Positions 1 to 12,623 of a stretch of 64,000 nucleotides of DNA are shown here, piece after piece; position 1 is the first letter of the stretch, and every line of letters starts with the position of its first letter. Under the pieces are notes generated by a model. The model saw nothing but the letters and a program-made list of their open reading frames with translations. It searched no databases and had not been told where the DNA came from. The translations under genes and the position numbers were made by a program. The DNA is from Apiospora phragmitis (lineage: Eukaryota > Ascomycota > Sordariomycetes > Amphisphaeriales > Apiosporaceae): NCBI GenBank assembly GCA_038363925.1, contig JAQQWL010000008.1:372001-436000 (forward strand), given 5' to 3'.

Positions 1-65
1 CGCTTGCTGAACTTAACAACACATACACAACATAGCCAGCTCAGGCTGCCCGCCAGAAGCTCGCC

Positions 66-3000
66 ATGTCGCAACGGCGCAACAACCCTTTCGCCAGGGT
101 CGGTCCGACCTCGCCAGGCCCGAGTTCTATTGGGAGCATTGGTATGGCCGGCAGGCCAAAATCCACCATTTTCTCTCCCGGTTCACCGTTATCGAGCAAA
201 ACGACGCCTCCTGCTCACAATCGAGCCCAATCCCAATCATCTATGCCCCCCGGCTTCCTACCAGCCGCCGCCGCCGGAACGCGGCAATTTCGCAGCGATT
301 CCCGCAGCAGCACACCCAGCACATCCACATTCGCCCCGTCATTTATCAAAACCGAGGACCTCAGGAGGAGTATAGATGTCGTCAAGGGCATTGAAGGAGA
401 AAATGACTTTTCCGGCAAGAGATACGTCTGGCTTAAGGATCCACAAGCCGCATTCGTCAAAGGCTGGGTTGTCGAGGAATTGGGCGATGGCAAGATACTT
501 GTCCAATGTGACGATGGCAGCGTATGTCCCATGCAGATTCACTAACTATCATCCGTCTGCTAACACGAAGTGAAGCAACGAGAGGTCGAGGCCGAGAGCG
601 TGGATAAGGTCAACCCTGCCAAATTCGACAAGGTAAACGACATGGCTGAGTTGACACACCTCAACGAAGCCTCGGTTGTATACAACCTCAACATGAGGTA
701 TCACGCCGATCTCATATACACCTATTCAGGCCTGTTCTTGGTGACAGTGAACCCGTACTGCCCATTGCCGATCTACACGAACGAGTACGTCAACATGTAC
801 AAAGGTCGGAACCGCGAAGACACGAAACCCCATATATTCGCCATGGCAGACGAGGCTTTCCGGAATCTAGTCGACGAAGGTGAAAATCAGAGTATTCTGG
901 TTACTGGGGAATCGGGTGCTGGCAAGACAGAAAACACCAAGAAGGTCATTCAATACCTAGCGGCGGTGGCTCACTCAGACTCCCCCGTGAAGAGTCGCGG
1001 GCAGCATTCCAATCTCTCCCAGCAGATTCTACGAGCCAACCCGATCCTCGAGGCCTTTGGAAACGCCCAAACGGTCCGAAACAACAACTCTTCTCGATTT
1101 GGAAAGTTCATCAGAATTGAATTTAATCGCGCTGGCGCCATCGCCGGTGCTTTCATTGACTGGTATCTACTGGAAAAGTCGCGAGTTGTTCACATCAACG
1201 CTCAAGAGCGGAATTACCACATCTTCTACCAGCTTCTGAAGGGAGCGGATAGGAAAATGAGGAATGACTACTTGCTTGACGGTATGGGAGTAGAAGATTT
1301 CGCCTACACTCGAGACGGCCATGATATCATTACTGGAGTGTCTGACCGCGATGAGTGGGAACTCCTTGCTGGAAGCATTCAACGTTATGGGATTTTCCGA
1401 TCAAGAGCAAGATTCCATACTACGAACCATTGCAGCAGTTATGCATCTCGGCAATGTCACGGTAATCAAGGAAAGCCGGATGGCCGACCAGGCTCGACTC
1501 GCAGCAGATGCCAAAGAGGTTGCAGCTAGAGTATGCAAGTTGCTTGGGATCCCATTGGAACCATTCCTGCAAGGCCTACTACACCCAAAGGTCAAGGCCG
1601 GCCGCGAGTGGGTCACCAAAGAGCAGAACCCCGATCAGGTGCGGCTCAGCATTGATGCACTGGCAAAAGGTATATACGAGCGTGGCTTCGGTGACTTGGT
1701 TACGAGAATCAATCGCCAACTTGACCGCTCTGGCATGGGTCTGGACGACTCTCACTTCATCGGCGTACTGGATATTGCTGGTTTCGAAATATTCGAGGAG
1801 AACAGCTTTGAGCAACTATGCATCAACTATACAAATGAAAAGCTCCAGCAGTTCTTCAACCACCACATGTTTGTCCTGGAACAAGAGGAGTATGCCCGGG
1901 AGCAGATTGAATGGAAATTCATTGATTTTGGTCGCGATCTGCAGCCCACGATCGATCTTATCGAATTGCCCAATCCTATCGGTATCTTTTCATGCCTTGA
2001 CGAAGACTGCGTCATGCCCAAGGCCACAGACAAGTCTTTCACCGAAAAGCTGAACTCCCTCTGGGACCGCAAATCCAACAAGTATAGAACTTCAAGACCA
2101 GGCCCTAAGCACGGCTTCATCTTGACCCACTATGCTGCCGAAGTCGAATACTCGACTGAGGGCTGGTTGGAGAAGAACAAGGACCCCCTGAACGACAACA
2201 TCACCCGCCTATTGGCTGCTTCTACCGATGCTCACGTGGCGAACCTGTTCGCAGATTGTGCAGACTCGGAGGATGACAATGGGGGTGCCCGCAGCCGGGT
2301 CAAGAAAGGACTGTTCCGTACAGTGGCTCAGAGACACAAGGAGCAACTGTCGAGCCTAATGGCTCAGCTTCACTCGACTCATCCGCATTTCGTTCGGTGT
2401 ATTCTACCCAACCACAAGAAGCGCCCAAAGCAATTCAATGCGCTCCTTGTCTTGGATCAGCTCAGGTGTAACGGTGTCCTCGAGGGCATTCGAATCGCCA
2501 GGACTGGTTTCCCTAACCGCTTGCCCTTCGCTGAGTTCCGCCAACGATATGAGGTTCTATGCAAGGATATGCCAAAAGGATACGTCGAGGGACAGGCTGC
2601 AGCTGCGATGATTCTGGGCAAGCTCTCGCTGGACAAATCCCTCTATCGGGTGGGTTTAACGAAAGTCTTCTTCCGTGCCGGAGTGCTGGCAGAACTTGAA
2701 GAGCAGCGTGACGCCCTGATCGCCGAAATAATGTCTCGCTTCCAATCCGTCGCCCGCGGATACATCCAACGACGTGCCGCCTACAAACGCCTTTACCGTA
2801 CAGAGGCCACCCATGTCATTCAGCGGAACTTCAACGTGTACCTCGACCTTTGTGAAAACCCGTGGTGGCAGCTTCTTATTAAGATGAAACCACTATTGGG
2901 TACAACACGCACAGCTGTTGAGGTGAAGCGAAGAGACGAAAAGATCAAGCTTCTCAACGAACAGATGCAACAAGAAGCGGAGAACCGTCAGCGTCTGGAG

Positions 3001-6000
3001 GATGAACGACGTAATTGCCACACAGAACTTGTGCGAATTCAGCAGACTCTGGAGAGCGAGAGAGCATTGGCACTAGACAAGGAGGGAAATCTTCAAGCGG
3101 CTCCAGCAGCGTGAAGTTGAGCTCGAAGATAAGCTAGCCGGTGCTATCGAGGACCAGGAGAGGCTCGAAGACCAATTGGACGATCTTCTTGATGCCAAGA
3201 AGCGCGCAGAGGTCGAAGTCGACAAGTACCGGTCACAGCTCGAACAGGCTGCAGCCTTGATTGCTCGCTTGGAGGAAGAGAAGACATCTCTAGACGGGCG
3301 GGTCAGTGACCTGGAATCTGAAATCCGTGATGTATCTCAGAAGCAAGCCGACCGCAGTGCGCAAGAAAAGGTTCTGGAGGATGAAGTGCGGATGCTACAA
3401 AGTCAGCTGTCCCTCAAGGATCGCAAAGTGCGAGACCTCGAGGGCAAGCTGCTCAAGTCTGATCAGGACTCGGATGTCAAGCTCGCGACCGCCCAGAAGG
3501 AGCTTCAAACACTGAAGTCTCGCGAACAACACCTCTCCCGAGAGAACAAAGACGTCCAGCAGCAGCTATCGCAACTATCCAAAACATCGACTGACTACGA
3601 GGACCTTGTGCGGAAGAAGGAAAGCGAACTCGTGGTTCTGCGCAGTGACAATAAGAAGTTCCAGATGGAGCAACGAGGCTTCGAGGAGCAGAAGAAGACC
3701 CTCCTGGCAGAAAAGGAGAAGACCGCTAATCGACTGCGTGAAGTGCAAGCCGAAATGGTGGCCATGAAGTCCCAACAATCTCAGCTACAGCGAGAGGCAG
3801 AAGACGCGAAACAACTCCTGCAGACCCGACTATCTGAAGATACCCAGGCGAACCAGAACCTACAGCTACTAGAGTCTCAAATCAAAGACCTTAAGGATCA
3901 GCTGTACAAGATCCAGATGGACCTAAGCAGAGAGCGCCAGTCGCGTGACGACGTTGCTCTCTTAGCGGAGCACAAGCTTCAGTCTTTGAAGCAAGAACAT
4001 GAACAGCTCAAGGAAATCAAGATCGAAATTGAGAAGGAGCTTTATTTGCAACAGGACAAACTGCGCCGTACCATCGAGGCTCGCGCCACAGTCGAAAAGG
4101 AACGCGATGAAGCCCGGGAAGAGATCAAAAGACTTCGCCTGGCCAAATCTGAGGCAGAAGAGGCACGCCTGCGTGCAGAGGAAGCAGGAGAGCGCATCGC
4201 CACCAAGGCTGCGCGTGAGCGGGAGGCGAGTCTGCAAAGGGACCTCGACGCTTCCCACGAGAGGCTCAGATGGTTTGAGGCCGAGTGCGAGAAACTCAAC
4301 CACCAGGTTGAGGACCTGAACAAGTTCATGATCGACTCTGGTGACTTTGGCCTCAAGAATGACCAGGCTAAAGAGCGACTAGAGCGGGAGTTGGTTACTG
4401 TTAAGGGTCGCCTGACAGCCTCTGAGAACGACAACCGTGCTCTCCTCAACAAGATCCAGCAAAAGGGTCTTGAGATTGCCCGCTCCAGCTCGAGGGCTAG
4501 TGAAGCCTCCCGTGGGCAGGTCATAAGCCTCCAGCGTGAGAAGGCGAGACTCGAGGAGCAAAATGCCAAGCTCAACAAGCAGTTCGGAGACTCTCAATTG
4601 ACTATCGCTGGGCTTGAGAAGAAGGTTGAAAAGCTGCAGCTCAACCTCGAGGACCTCAACCACAAGATCACCCAAGAAACTAAATCGAACCGCAACGCCG
4701 AGAAGATGTCCTCCCAGTCAACAGCACAATTGGCCGAGCTGAACCGTAATCTGGAGTCGGAGCGACAACTGCGCAGTCAAGCCCAAACGAATGTGCGTAC
4801 GATGCAAGGTACTCTCGACTCACGGGGCAAGGAGATCGAAGAACTCCGTGCACAGCTGTTACGTGTATTGAAGGCCGTAGATCCCGAGATCGTTCCTCCG
4901 ATTCCAGCAGAGGGCGGCCATGATAAGATCATGAGCAAGAACTTTGAGATGATTAGAAAGATCGAGGAATTGCAACAGAATCTGCGGATACAAGCAGCAG
5001 GCCGGGCTAACGCCGAAGCTCAGCTGGCTGAGATGCGGGCTTCACGAGGAGACGATATGGGAACACGACCGAAACTGGAGGAGATCAACCCTAACGAGGC
5101 TCCATTCAACGGCTCACCGGTACAAAAACGCTCCAAGCTTAACGGTCGAAACCACTCGGGCGCAACTACCCCGACTCGGCGACTTGGCAATGACAACGAT
5201 GCTGTTCAGGATTCCGGTAGATCCGACAAGACTGCAGACATTCTCAGCTTTAATAACCGCCAAGATCTTAAGACTGAAGTTGAAGAGCTGCAAAACCAGC
5301 TACAGCTGACACAGATGCAGAATCGGCACCTGCAGAGCCAGCTTGAGAGGGGTACGCCCACCCAAGAGCTGGATCCGTTTGCCGAAAGCCCATCTGTGCG
5401 CCGGGTTCAGAAGCTTGAGAAGGCCAACAGCAGATTGCACGATATGCTTGATGACTCGGCAAAGAAGGTTTCCCACTTGGAAAAGTCCATTAGAACCGGA
5501 GACCTTTCTTTGCGAGACCTCCAAGCGAAGTCGCACGAAGAAATCCTCGATCTAGTCTATAGTCAGGAAGATTCTCGCCGGTCACTGCTGCACAGCCATA
5601 ATGACGCTGTCGCAGAGTTGACGGACGTCAAAGAGCATTTCGAGAAGATGCGACGAGAACGTGCTTCGCTCGAGGTAGAGCTACGCGACACCAGATCTGA
5701 CCTCCAGGAAATGAGTCTTGCCCGAGAACAAGAAGCGGCTGGCCGCACCCAACTCCTGAGAGGACTTCGCAGACCTCCAGATTCGTCTTGATGCCGAGGC
5801 TTCCAAGTTGGCGGATGTCACATCAAGTCTCAACCTGTATAAGAGCCGGGCCGACGAGTACTTCAGCAAACTTGAGCAGGCAGAGATTGCCGTACTGAAA
5901 GCTACGCGGGCTGAGCAATTCGCAAAGTCTCAAGCTAAGGAGGCGGAGGAGCAATGTGCTGAAATGATGGCAGAGAAAAAGAGTATCGATGGCTCTTTGG

Positions 6001-7427
6001 AAGACTTGCAGCGTCAAAACCAGCGACTGGAAGAGAAGCTAGAGGACTTGACCACTGACCACGAAGCCGCCACGCAGGCCAAGAAGAGACTTCAGCATGA
6101 ACTTGAGGACTACAGGAACCAGAGAGCTATTGACGTCGAGGACAAGGAATCTAGCATGGAGCAAACACGCAAGAAGTATCAAGCTGAATTCGCCACTCTT
6201 ACCAAGGAACTTGATCTGGCACGAGAAGAGAAGCTCTACAAGCAATCCGAGATTACTCGCCTGCGCGAGGAACTTGATGACCTAAGGTCCAAGTGGGATG
6301 ACGAGGTCCTCAATAGCTCGACCTGGTCGAAGGAGAAGGCGCGCCTCGAATCCACTCTCTCGGATGTTGTTGCATCTCGAGATGAAGCCGTTACTGCCCA
6401 TAACGAGGCTCAAGCCAAGGTAGTCTCGTTGCTGTCTCAAGTAAGGTCGTTACGAACTTCGGTCGACGACGTCACGGCTGAACGCGATGCCCTTGTTCGC
6501 GAGAAGCGCAGCATCGAGGCAAGATTGGAAGAAGCCAAAGCAGGTCTTGACGATTTGGCCAATAGTGAGAGCCCGGCGCTTCGCAATGCTGCGAGCACTG
6601 ACAAGGTCATCCTCGAGTTGAAATCTGGCTTGGCACAACAGGAAGATATCGCAACCGCGGCTGTTGAGAAGATGAGGCGGTCTGAGTCCTTGGCAAATGA
6701 GCTCCAGAAGGAGATTGCCGTTGAGCGCGAAATTGGGACCGAACTGTCGAAGCAGAAGGCCGCGCTGGAGAAGAGTTTGAACGAGATCCAAGTCCGATTA
6801 GTTGACCTGGAAACGAAGGGCTACTCGAGCACCAGCCACGACATCAAGTTCTTGCACAAACGCATCCAAGAGGTCAGCATACCACTCACACACAGTCTTC
6901 AACATCATAAACGAACCGAATACTGACACACTACTCAGCTTGAATCACAACTCGAGGAACAGGAAACGGAGAAATCCAAGTCGCAACGCTCGGTTCGCAA
7001 TGTCGATCGTATTGTGAAGGACATGCAGTCACAGATTGACCGCAAGGACAAGCAGGCTACCCAAGCCGCCGAGGATGCCGCAAGGCTACGCGACAAGATG
7101 GAGAAACTCCTGAAGACGATTGACGAACTACAAGCTTCGGAGTCTACCAACCAAATATCCGCGAGACGGGCGGAGAGAGAACTCCAGGAAGAAAAGGAGA
7201 GGGCACTGAGGCTAGAGCGTGAATTAGATGGATGGAAGGGCCTCCGCATGGAAAAGGGCAGTGTCAACGGAAGTGTGCGACTCAGCATGGGGGGCCTTGA
7301 AGGTGGGCGCAGGTCAAGTGCGTGGATGGGCGACGACACTGCGAGTTTGGGTGGTACAGGAGTTGAGGTGCCCAAGCGGAAGAGCAGTATCAGTCGAGTG
7401 CCCAGCTTGACAAAGGGGTTTTTGTGA
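66..7427 (+). CDS. myo2: Class II myosin heavy chain (cytokinesis motor), three frame breaks
   Basis: Actin-based motor expected at the contractile ring and septum. Exons 66-521, 576-6872 and 6939-7427; introns 522-575 and 6873-6938 have GT/AG ends, and both keep frame (phase 0). Predicted length is about 2413 residues, as usual for filamentous-fungal myosin II. Order: disordered Ser/Pro N-terminus (about 1-110), SH3-like Myosin_N, motor domain with P-loop GESGAGKT (about 263-270), switch I NNNSSRFGKF (about 321), switch II DIAGFE (about 551), actin-binding/SH region RCNGVLEGIR, IQ motif at about 870, then a very long coiled coil to the end. Three breaks interrupt the frame: one extra G in the GGG at 1357-1359, one extra G at 3084-3086, and two bases lost (or one gained) in the AG repeat at 5756-5764. 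Protein similarity continues across each break, so sequencing indels are more likely than a pseudogene. The symbol follows the yeast/pombe class II name; Aspergillus workers call it myoB. Confidence 0.93.
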
Positions 7428-8142
7428 TTGATTAATTATGAGGCATGCGCGGTTACGTTGATGAGATGATACCTGGGACGGGCATTGATAAGGGCGTTTC
7501 AAAGGGATGATTGTATGTCATATTGGTATTGGGGCTACGTGTAACATTTTAATGTACATCATCGTGGAATGAGTTACAAGAAGTAGAGAGAGCTCGAGAG
7601 AGAGAGATGAGGTTGATAAGGAATACTTGTTAAGACAGGCTGCAGAAGCCTGGTGCTACGTTACACCCCTTTTTGACTTTTCAGATTCTGTCAGTACTCG
7701 GTCGGGCACCTCCCTTGACGTAGACATCGTTGTTTGATGCCGAGTGGCCATTGTAGATGAGATGTTTGCTTTGTTTATACATGATCTTGTTAGGTAAGCA
7801 AGTAGGTAGGTGCTTCACTCCGGGCGTATTTTGTTTGCTCAGTGACTTGCATACTCTAGGCATTCTCCCGCACCACCATCAGAGCCTCACCGAAACAGGG
7901 CTATCATTCGCCATGTGCCCCTTGAATAGAGGAGCACACAAGTATGTATGAGGCTTTCGTGCAAGGCAATCGCCAGGAGGAGCATGGGATGGACTTGATT
8001 GCTTTCTGTATAGATTTGTGATATAGATGGAAACGGAATAGACCTGTATTAAATCGAGCCATGGCATTGCCTCCAAATATTCCCCATTGCTCAAAACTGC
8101 CACATTTGAAAACCAAAGAACCCTCACCAGCTTTACCGTCAC
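7428..8142. other. Intergenic spacer
   Basis: About 0.7 kb between the myosin stop and the next start. It should hold the myosin 3' UTR and the promoter of the downstream gene. A GA-rich stretch lies near 7580-7610 and TAGGTA-type repeats near 7793-7812. No coding frame here resembles a known protein. Confidence 0.7.
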
Positions 8143-10196
8143 ATGTATGCCAGGCTGAAGCACCCAAAACAGGGGGAGAAGATATTCGACACCTGGGGCA
8201 AGTACTATACGACGTACGCCGACAGCAGCGGCTGTACTTGCAGACAGTGCCTCTGCCCGGGCTGCGACGATTACGCGGAGTATGAGATAGTCGATCGACG
8301 CAAGATGAAGAAGGGGGAAAGTGGCTTGAGAAGCTGGGGTGGCAAGCTCCGCGACTACTTCCATCCCAAAGATGGCATCGTAAGCATGCCGTATTCTTAC
8401 ATTACCTGTCTGGGTGTGCATTTTTCTATTACGTGTTAACCAGTGCCGCAGTGGGATTATACCTACCCGTCATACTCATATCCGGCAACCCCTGATTACG
8501 GACCACAGCCAGGAAGCACATCGGCCCCCAATGACCTACTGCCAGAAGAATCATCGTCTTCTGATGATGAGGAGCCAGAAGGGCCAGAGGAGGAATCGAG
8601 TTACATCGACTACATCCCCTTCAGAAGCGGGAGTAGGAAGAAGAAGGACGAGGTACGGGCTGCGACGAAGAAGTTGAAAAAGCTGGGCAAGAAAAAGGAT
8701 AAGAAGCAGGACAAGAAGCTGAAGAGACTCGCGAAGTACGTGCAGAGGAGCGAGAACGCCCGGTTTGGTCAAGATCTCCACCAGGACTTGCTGGGCCTGC
8801 AGTGTACCTGCCGCAGGTGCACCGAAGCACGGCGGCCCCGGCCGAGGAAGCTCTTCCACTTCAACCTCTTCAAGTGCGACAAGGGAGGCCTCCACTTCGG
8901 GCCTGCCGATGCTGTTCGACTGGGGCATCGTAAGGGCGACATCTCAGGTCTGTTCGATGATGACGACCACTGCACCCGGAGATTAGAGCAACTGTGGCCA
9001 TACCTCGCCGGTAATTCCTCATACTACGATAGCACCACTACCAGTACTTCCAGCACCACTAGCAGCAGCAGTAGCAGCAGTAGCAGCAGTAGCAGTAGCA
9101 GTGCCAGTAGTAGTTCCAGTTGTAGTTCCAGTTCTAGTTCCGAAGAGAACAGCGACGCCGACCCCGAGTCAAAATAATCGATGGGCTGCTGAAGAGAAGA
9201 CGCCATCGCGGAAGAAGAAAGCCGAAGAAGCCATCTCCGCCGAGGGTTACGGGGGGGCGCAGCACCGGGGCAAGCACCAGCAGCCGTCAAGGCCCCTAAG
9301 CCGAACACGGCCCCGTCGTCGGGCCATGCGCCAGGGATCCCGCCCGTACCAACCCCGCCCCTAGGGTGGCAAGCCAAGAAAGCCCGCAAGAACGTCCGAT
9401 TCTTGTCCCAGAACCTGCCTTCCCCGCCCGTGAAGAAAGCGCCCAAGAAGGCAGCGGGGCCAGTGCGGGGGATTCTGCGAGGCCCGAAGAAGGGCAAGCA
9501 GGGCCGGACCGCTGCAGCCCAACCGCCGCCGCCGCCGCCGCCGCCGCAAGTAAGTTGACTCACCCTCCTCCCCACTGCCAATCTTAGAGGCATGTAGTAG
9601 TTGATTGGAACGAGCGACTACTTATTTCTACCCCCTTTTGACAAGGCCCGGAAAAAACGCATGCCAGCTAACTGATCCTACCAAAGCGCGACTATAGGGG
9701 GTCGTACCAGCAGCACCAGCAGCAGATACCACGAGGACAGCAGACGCCGGTGGCGCCGGCAAGCAGGGCACTTTGGCGCCATGCTGAGAACCAACGGCGG
9801 CGGCGGTGGCAGGATGTCAATGCTGATGCCGATGCTTCTGCCATGAGCAGTCCTCTGCCTCCTCGAAACGACACGGGACGAGACCATACGTACAGTGGCG
9901 GCGCGTTATACTATTACTGGGGCGGCGGCCCGGATCAGTACCCTCCTCCTCGCCCTCCTACGACGGCTACCACTCCTGTTGCTGTTACGTCCTCGGCAGC
10001 CCCCGAGTATCAACGGGATAATCGTGTCACCACGGATCGTTATAGCAGGAATGGCCAGGCAGGTGACGGAGCCAGATCGAACCAGGGCCGGCGGGGTTAC
10101 GGTGACCAGGGACTGGACGGAGCAGGAATAGGGGACGACCGGCGTAGAAAAGGGGGCGAAGAGAGAGGATATGAGAAGAAATGGCACTCCGACTGA
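8143..10196 (+). CDS. Unrecognised Cys-motif, Lys/Ser/Pro-rich disordered protein (frame-broken)
   Basis: Not a family I recognise. Proposed exons are 8143-8379, 8452-9549 and 9687-10196; introns 8380-8451 and 9550-9686 have good donors (GTAAGC, GTAAGT) and AG ends. Exon 1 carries a cysteine cluster CTCRQCLCPGC (residues 31-41), and exon 2 repeats it as CTCRRC (197-202). A lysine-rich helix-like stretch and a long Ser tract (codons around 9049-9140) follow. After the Ser tract the reading frame is lost twice, at the AAAA near 9171-9176 and the seven-G run 9251-9257. It resumes as Pro/Lys-rich sequence with KNVRF (9388-9402), GILR (9469-9480) and a polyproline run that ends at the second intron. 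The last exon is Gln/Pro/Tyr-rich and its frame and end are uncertain. If both indels are assembly errors this is one protein of roughly 600 residues. Otherwise the protein stops at 9177. Confidence 0.5.
9049..9140 (+). repeat. AGC/AGT serine-codon repeat
   Basis: Imperfect tandem AGC/AGT triplets within the disordered gene encode an almost pure serine tract. Such tracts expand and contract readily and produce the long leucine-rich antisense frames seen on the minus strand. Confidence 0.85.
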
Positions 10197-10431
10197 TGAT
10201 CATTATTTAAGGGGTGCGAGTCTAGCTTGGATTTTGGGCGTTTTCACAATGTACAACAGCATTGCCTTACTCTTACTCCTGCGCCCAAATTGATACAGGA
10301 ATAGAGTCAAACTAGGGCTAAGGTGATTACTGCTTCTGCATCTAGATTTACTAGACAAGAACCCGAAGTGAGCAAGCCGTAAAACTTATTCCTGTTCATT
10401 ATTTCCCTCTTGGATATTTGGCGAACGAACG

Positions 10432-11656
10432 TTAGTTGGTCTTCTTCAACAAGAGGGGGCCATATCTAACCAACGCCCAAGCTCCCAGACCAATCAGTGG
10501 GACCACCACCGCAGAGACCCCCATGATGGCCTCTTAATCCCGGGAGCCAAATGGCCCCCCACCATCTGCTTGAACTCCCTTTGACCGTTTCCACGGGGGT
10601 ATGGCTCATTGGGGAACCTCGCAGCCCAAGAATGGGCAGATGGATTCCCAGTCGAGGCCCTCCTCCAGCTTGATAACATGGAGGTTGCCAGAGGGTGCTG
10701 CGGCCTTGGCCTTAGCGATGCTATAGTTACGAATTAGCATACCGCACTTTCTTCATGCTTGGCAGTAGTACTATCGGCAGGTGGGTGGGGATGGCACGAG
10801 AAGGAAAAAAGAGAAGATAATATTATTACTTACTACTTGACGTAAAATCTCCGCAGCGCGGCTTGTGCGCCCCGGTCTTTCGGCCCCCTTCCCTCGGCCA
10901 TCAAGTCGTAGACAAGAGACGCAAGGTTGAAGAACTCATCGTTGAAGGCGTCGAAGTGGCGCGACAGGCTGAGGGGCCCCGGCGTGTTTAAGGCGGTGAG
11001 GAGTTCTGCGGGCCCGTTGGTCACGGATCGGACCCAGGCATCGGGACCGCGTTCCGTCAGGAGGAACCTGACGGCCGGCTCGTCGCCGTACGCCTGGTCA
11101 ATGGCATCCAGAAGGAAGAAAGGAATCTCTATGATGACCTGTGCGGAGGCGAGGGATCGACGTGCGAACATCATTAGTACGATGGGGGCACAATAGGGAA
11201 CGCTAGCGCTCCATCATGGCGACCATGCGCGTAGTAGGAATCAAGGGTATATAGTAACAATGATTTACGTTCGCGCGCGGGAAGAACTTACATCATAGCC
11301 GGCAAACCACTTGTCGAACTTGGCTCTCCCGTAAGGCTTGGTCGCGGCGGAGGCGTAGAAGGGGTTGGTGCTCTTGATAGCCTCCTAGGAGATTCTGATG
11401 TGCGACACACCGTTATGGCAGACCTCAGCCATGTGATACGGGTGGTACCCGAGCATCTTAAAGGCCTTATATAGACCGAACGTGCCTGTCCTAACGGATG
11501 AGTGGTGGTGTGAGTCGGTGGTTCTCCGTATACCAATCGATGTAATTCTTTTGATGTTCCAGCCAGCTTACCGAGGAGCGCTCATCACGAAGAGCTTGGG
11601 GGACTGCCCCTTGGCAGCCGGTTCGGGGAACTGGTCAATGAGGCGGGAAATGTCTA
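10432..11656 (-). pseudogene. Sulfotransferase-like (Sulfotransferase_4 type) gene with stop and two frame breaks
   Basis: Reads as a fungal P-loop sulfotransferase-like protein. Exons on the minus strand: 11656-11572, 11490-11292, 11138-10834 and 10720-10432; introns 11491-11571, 11139-11291 and 10721-10833 are GT-AG and keep phase. Features in order: LFVMSAPRTGTFGLYKAF (the PAPS phosphate-binding loop position, split by the first intron), YHMAEV, STNPFYASAATKPYGRAKFD, LLTERGPDAWVRSV, and a C-terminal membrane segment (GVSAVVVPLIGLGAWALV) before TAA at 10434-10432. Lesions: an in-frame TAG at 11387-11385 just before EAIKS, one extra base in the run at 10611-10614, and one missing base at 10530-10531. 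The 5' exon with the start codon was not found; a stop lies directly upstream of the first exon in its frame, so another intron is likely. It is either a decayed gene or a live gene damaged by sequencing errors. Substrate unknown. Confidence 0.7.
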
Positions 11657-12623
11657 CTGTTCTCTACTTGGAGAGCTATATGGATTGGAAAGATGCTGTA
11701 AGGTGATTTAAAGATGGCGTGCTTGTAGCTAGAGGCGGTTCTGTTATTGAGCGATGATGTTCTTCCCGCTGGCAACTGCAGGATGTCCTTGTCTTCCAGC
11801 TTTTGTAGAAACGGACGCCACTTCGGCGCATTTGACCATGGAGATCTGCTACTGTTGGTTGTGGCGGTACCGAAGCGAAGGAACAGCCCGGCATCGAACA
11901 AGGATTGACAGCATACATTCGTCGTCAAGCAAGAGAGAAGGCAGCATGATGCCCGCCCCTTACTAGTGCAGCGTTATCTCGAAGCGAGCCTGGCAGTTGT
12001 CGACGTGGACCAATTTATCGAGTTCTGACAGGGGTGGTGGCAACATTCATGAACAAGGCCCCAATATGCTGTTGGTTATCAGATGTGCACTGGCGTTGCA
12101 AAGGATCGTCTTTGAGTGACTGTCCTAGCCTCCACTACTGACCAGACTGAGTGTGCATCCTGCTGCCCTCTATCGAAACCTCCATTCTTTTCCCCATAGC
12201 ATCGAAGGTTGTGGGCCAAGCGAGACATTAGCTTCAACACCAGTGGTTGTTGCGAATGTTACGTATACATGAAAGAGGGTGATATGTAGCGCGCGAATGA
12301 ATCGACTTCTACAAGGCTAAGAGGACGACGGGAACTGGTCCCGTCTTATGTAATACTCGATAGTGGGATTATGGGGTAGTAGTAGACGGGCACTACCCCA
12401 TTAGCTCCCTTATCTTATCAACGTCCCAATTGAAAGTGACGATAATTTCATTGTTGCGTCGAGCGCAATACTGCGTCATGGCACTCAACATCACCGTGTG
12501 CCCATCGTGAAGTCTTCTATGTGTACGAAGAAGCCATTTATGATGCGATGCTGTACGATCAATCATGATCCTCGCGCCGCTCGTTACACACCGCAGTAAC
12601 CCTCTCTGAGTCCGAACCCCACC
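11657..12623. other. Intergenic spacer between divergent genes
   Basis: About 1 kb between the 5' side of the sulfotransferase-like gene (-) and MTG1 (+). It must contain both promoters and probably the missing first exon of the former. I found no frame with recognisable similarity. Confidence 0.6.

Noticed and set aside
9024..9593. A 189-codon minus-strand frame over the serine tract
   Set aside because: It is polyleucine and polyglycine produced by reading the AGC and CCG repeats backwards.
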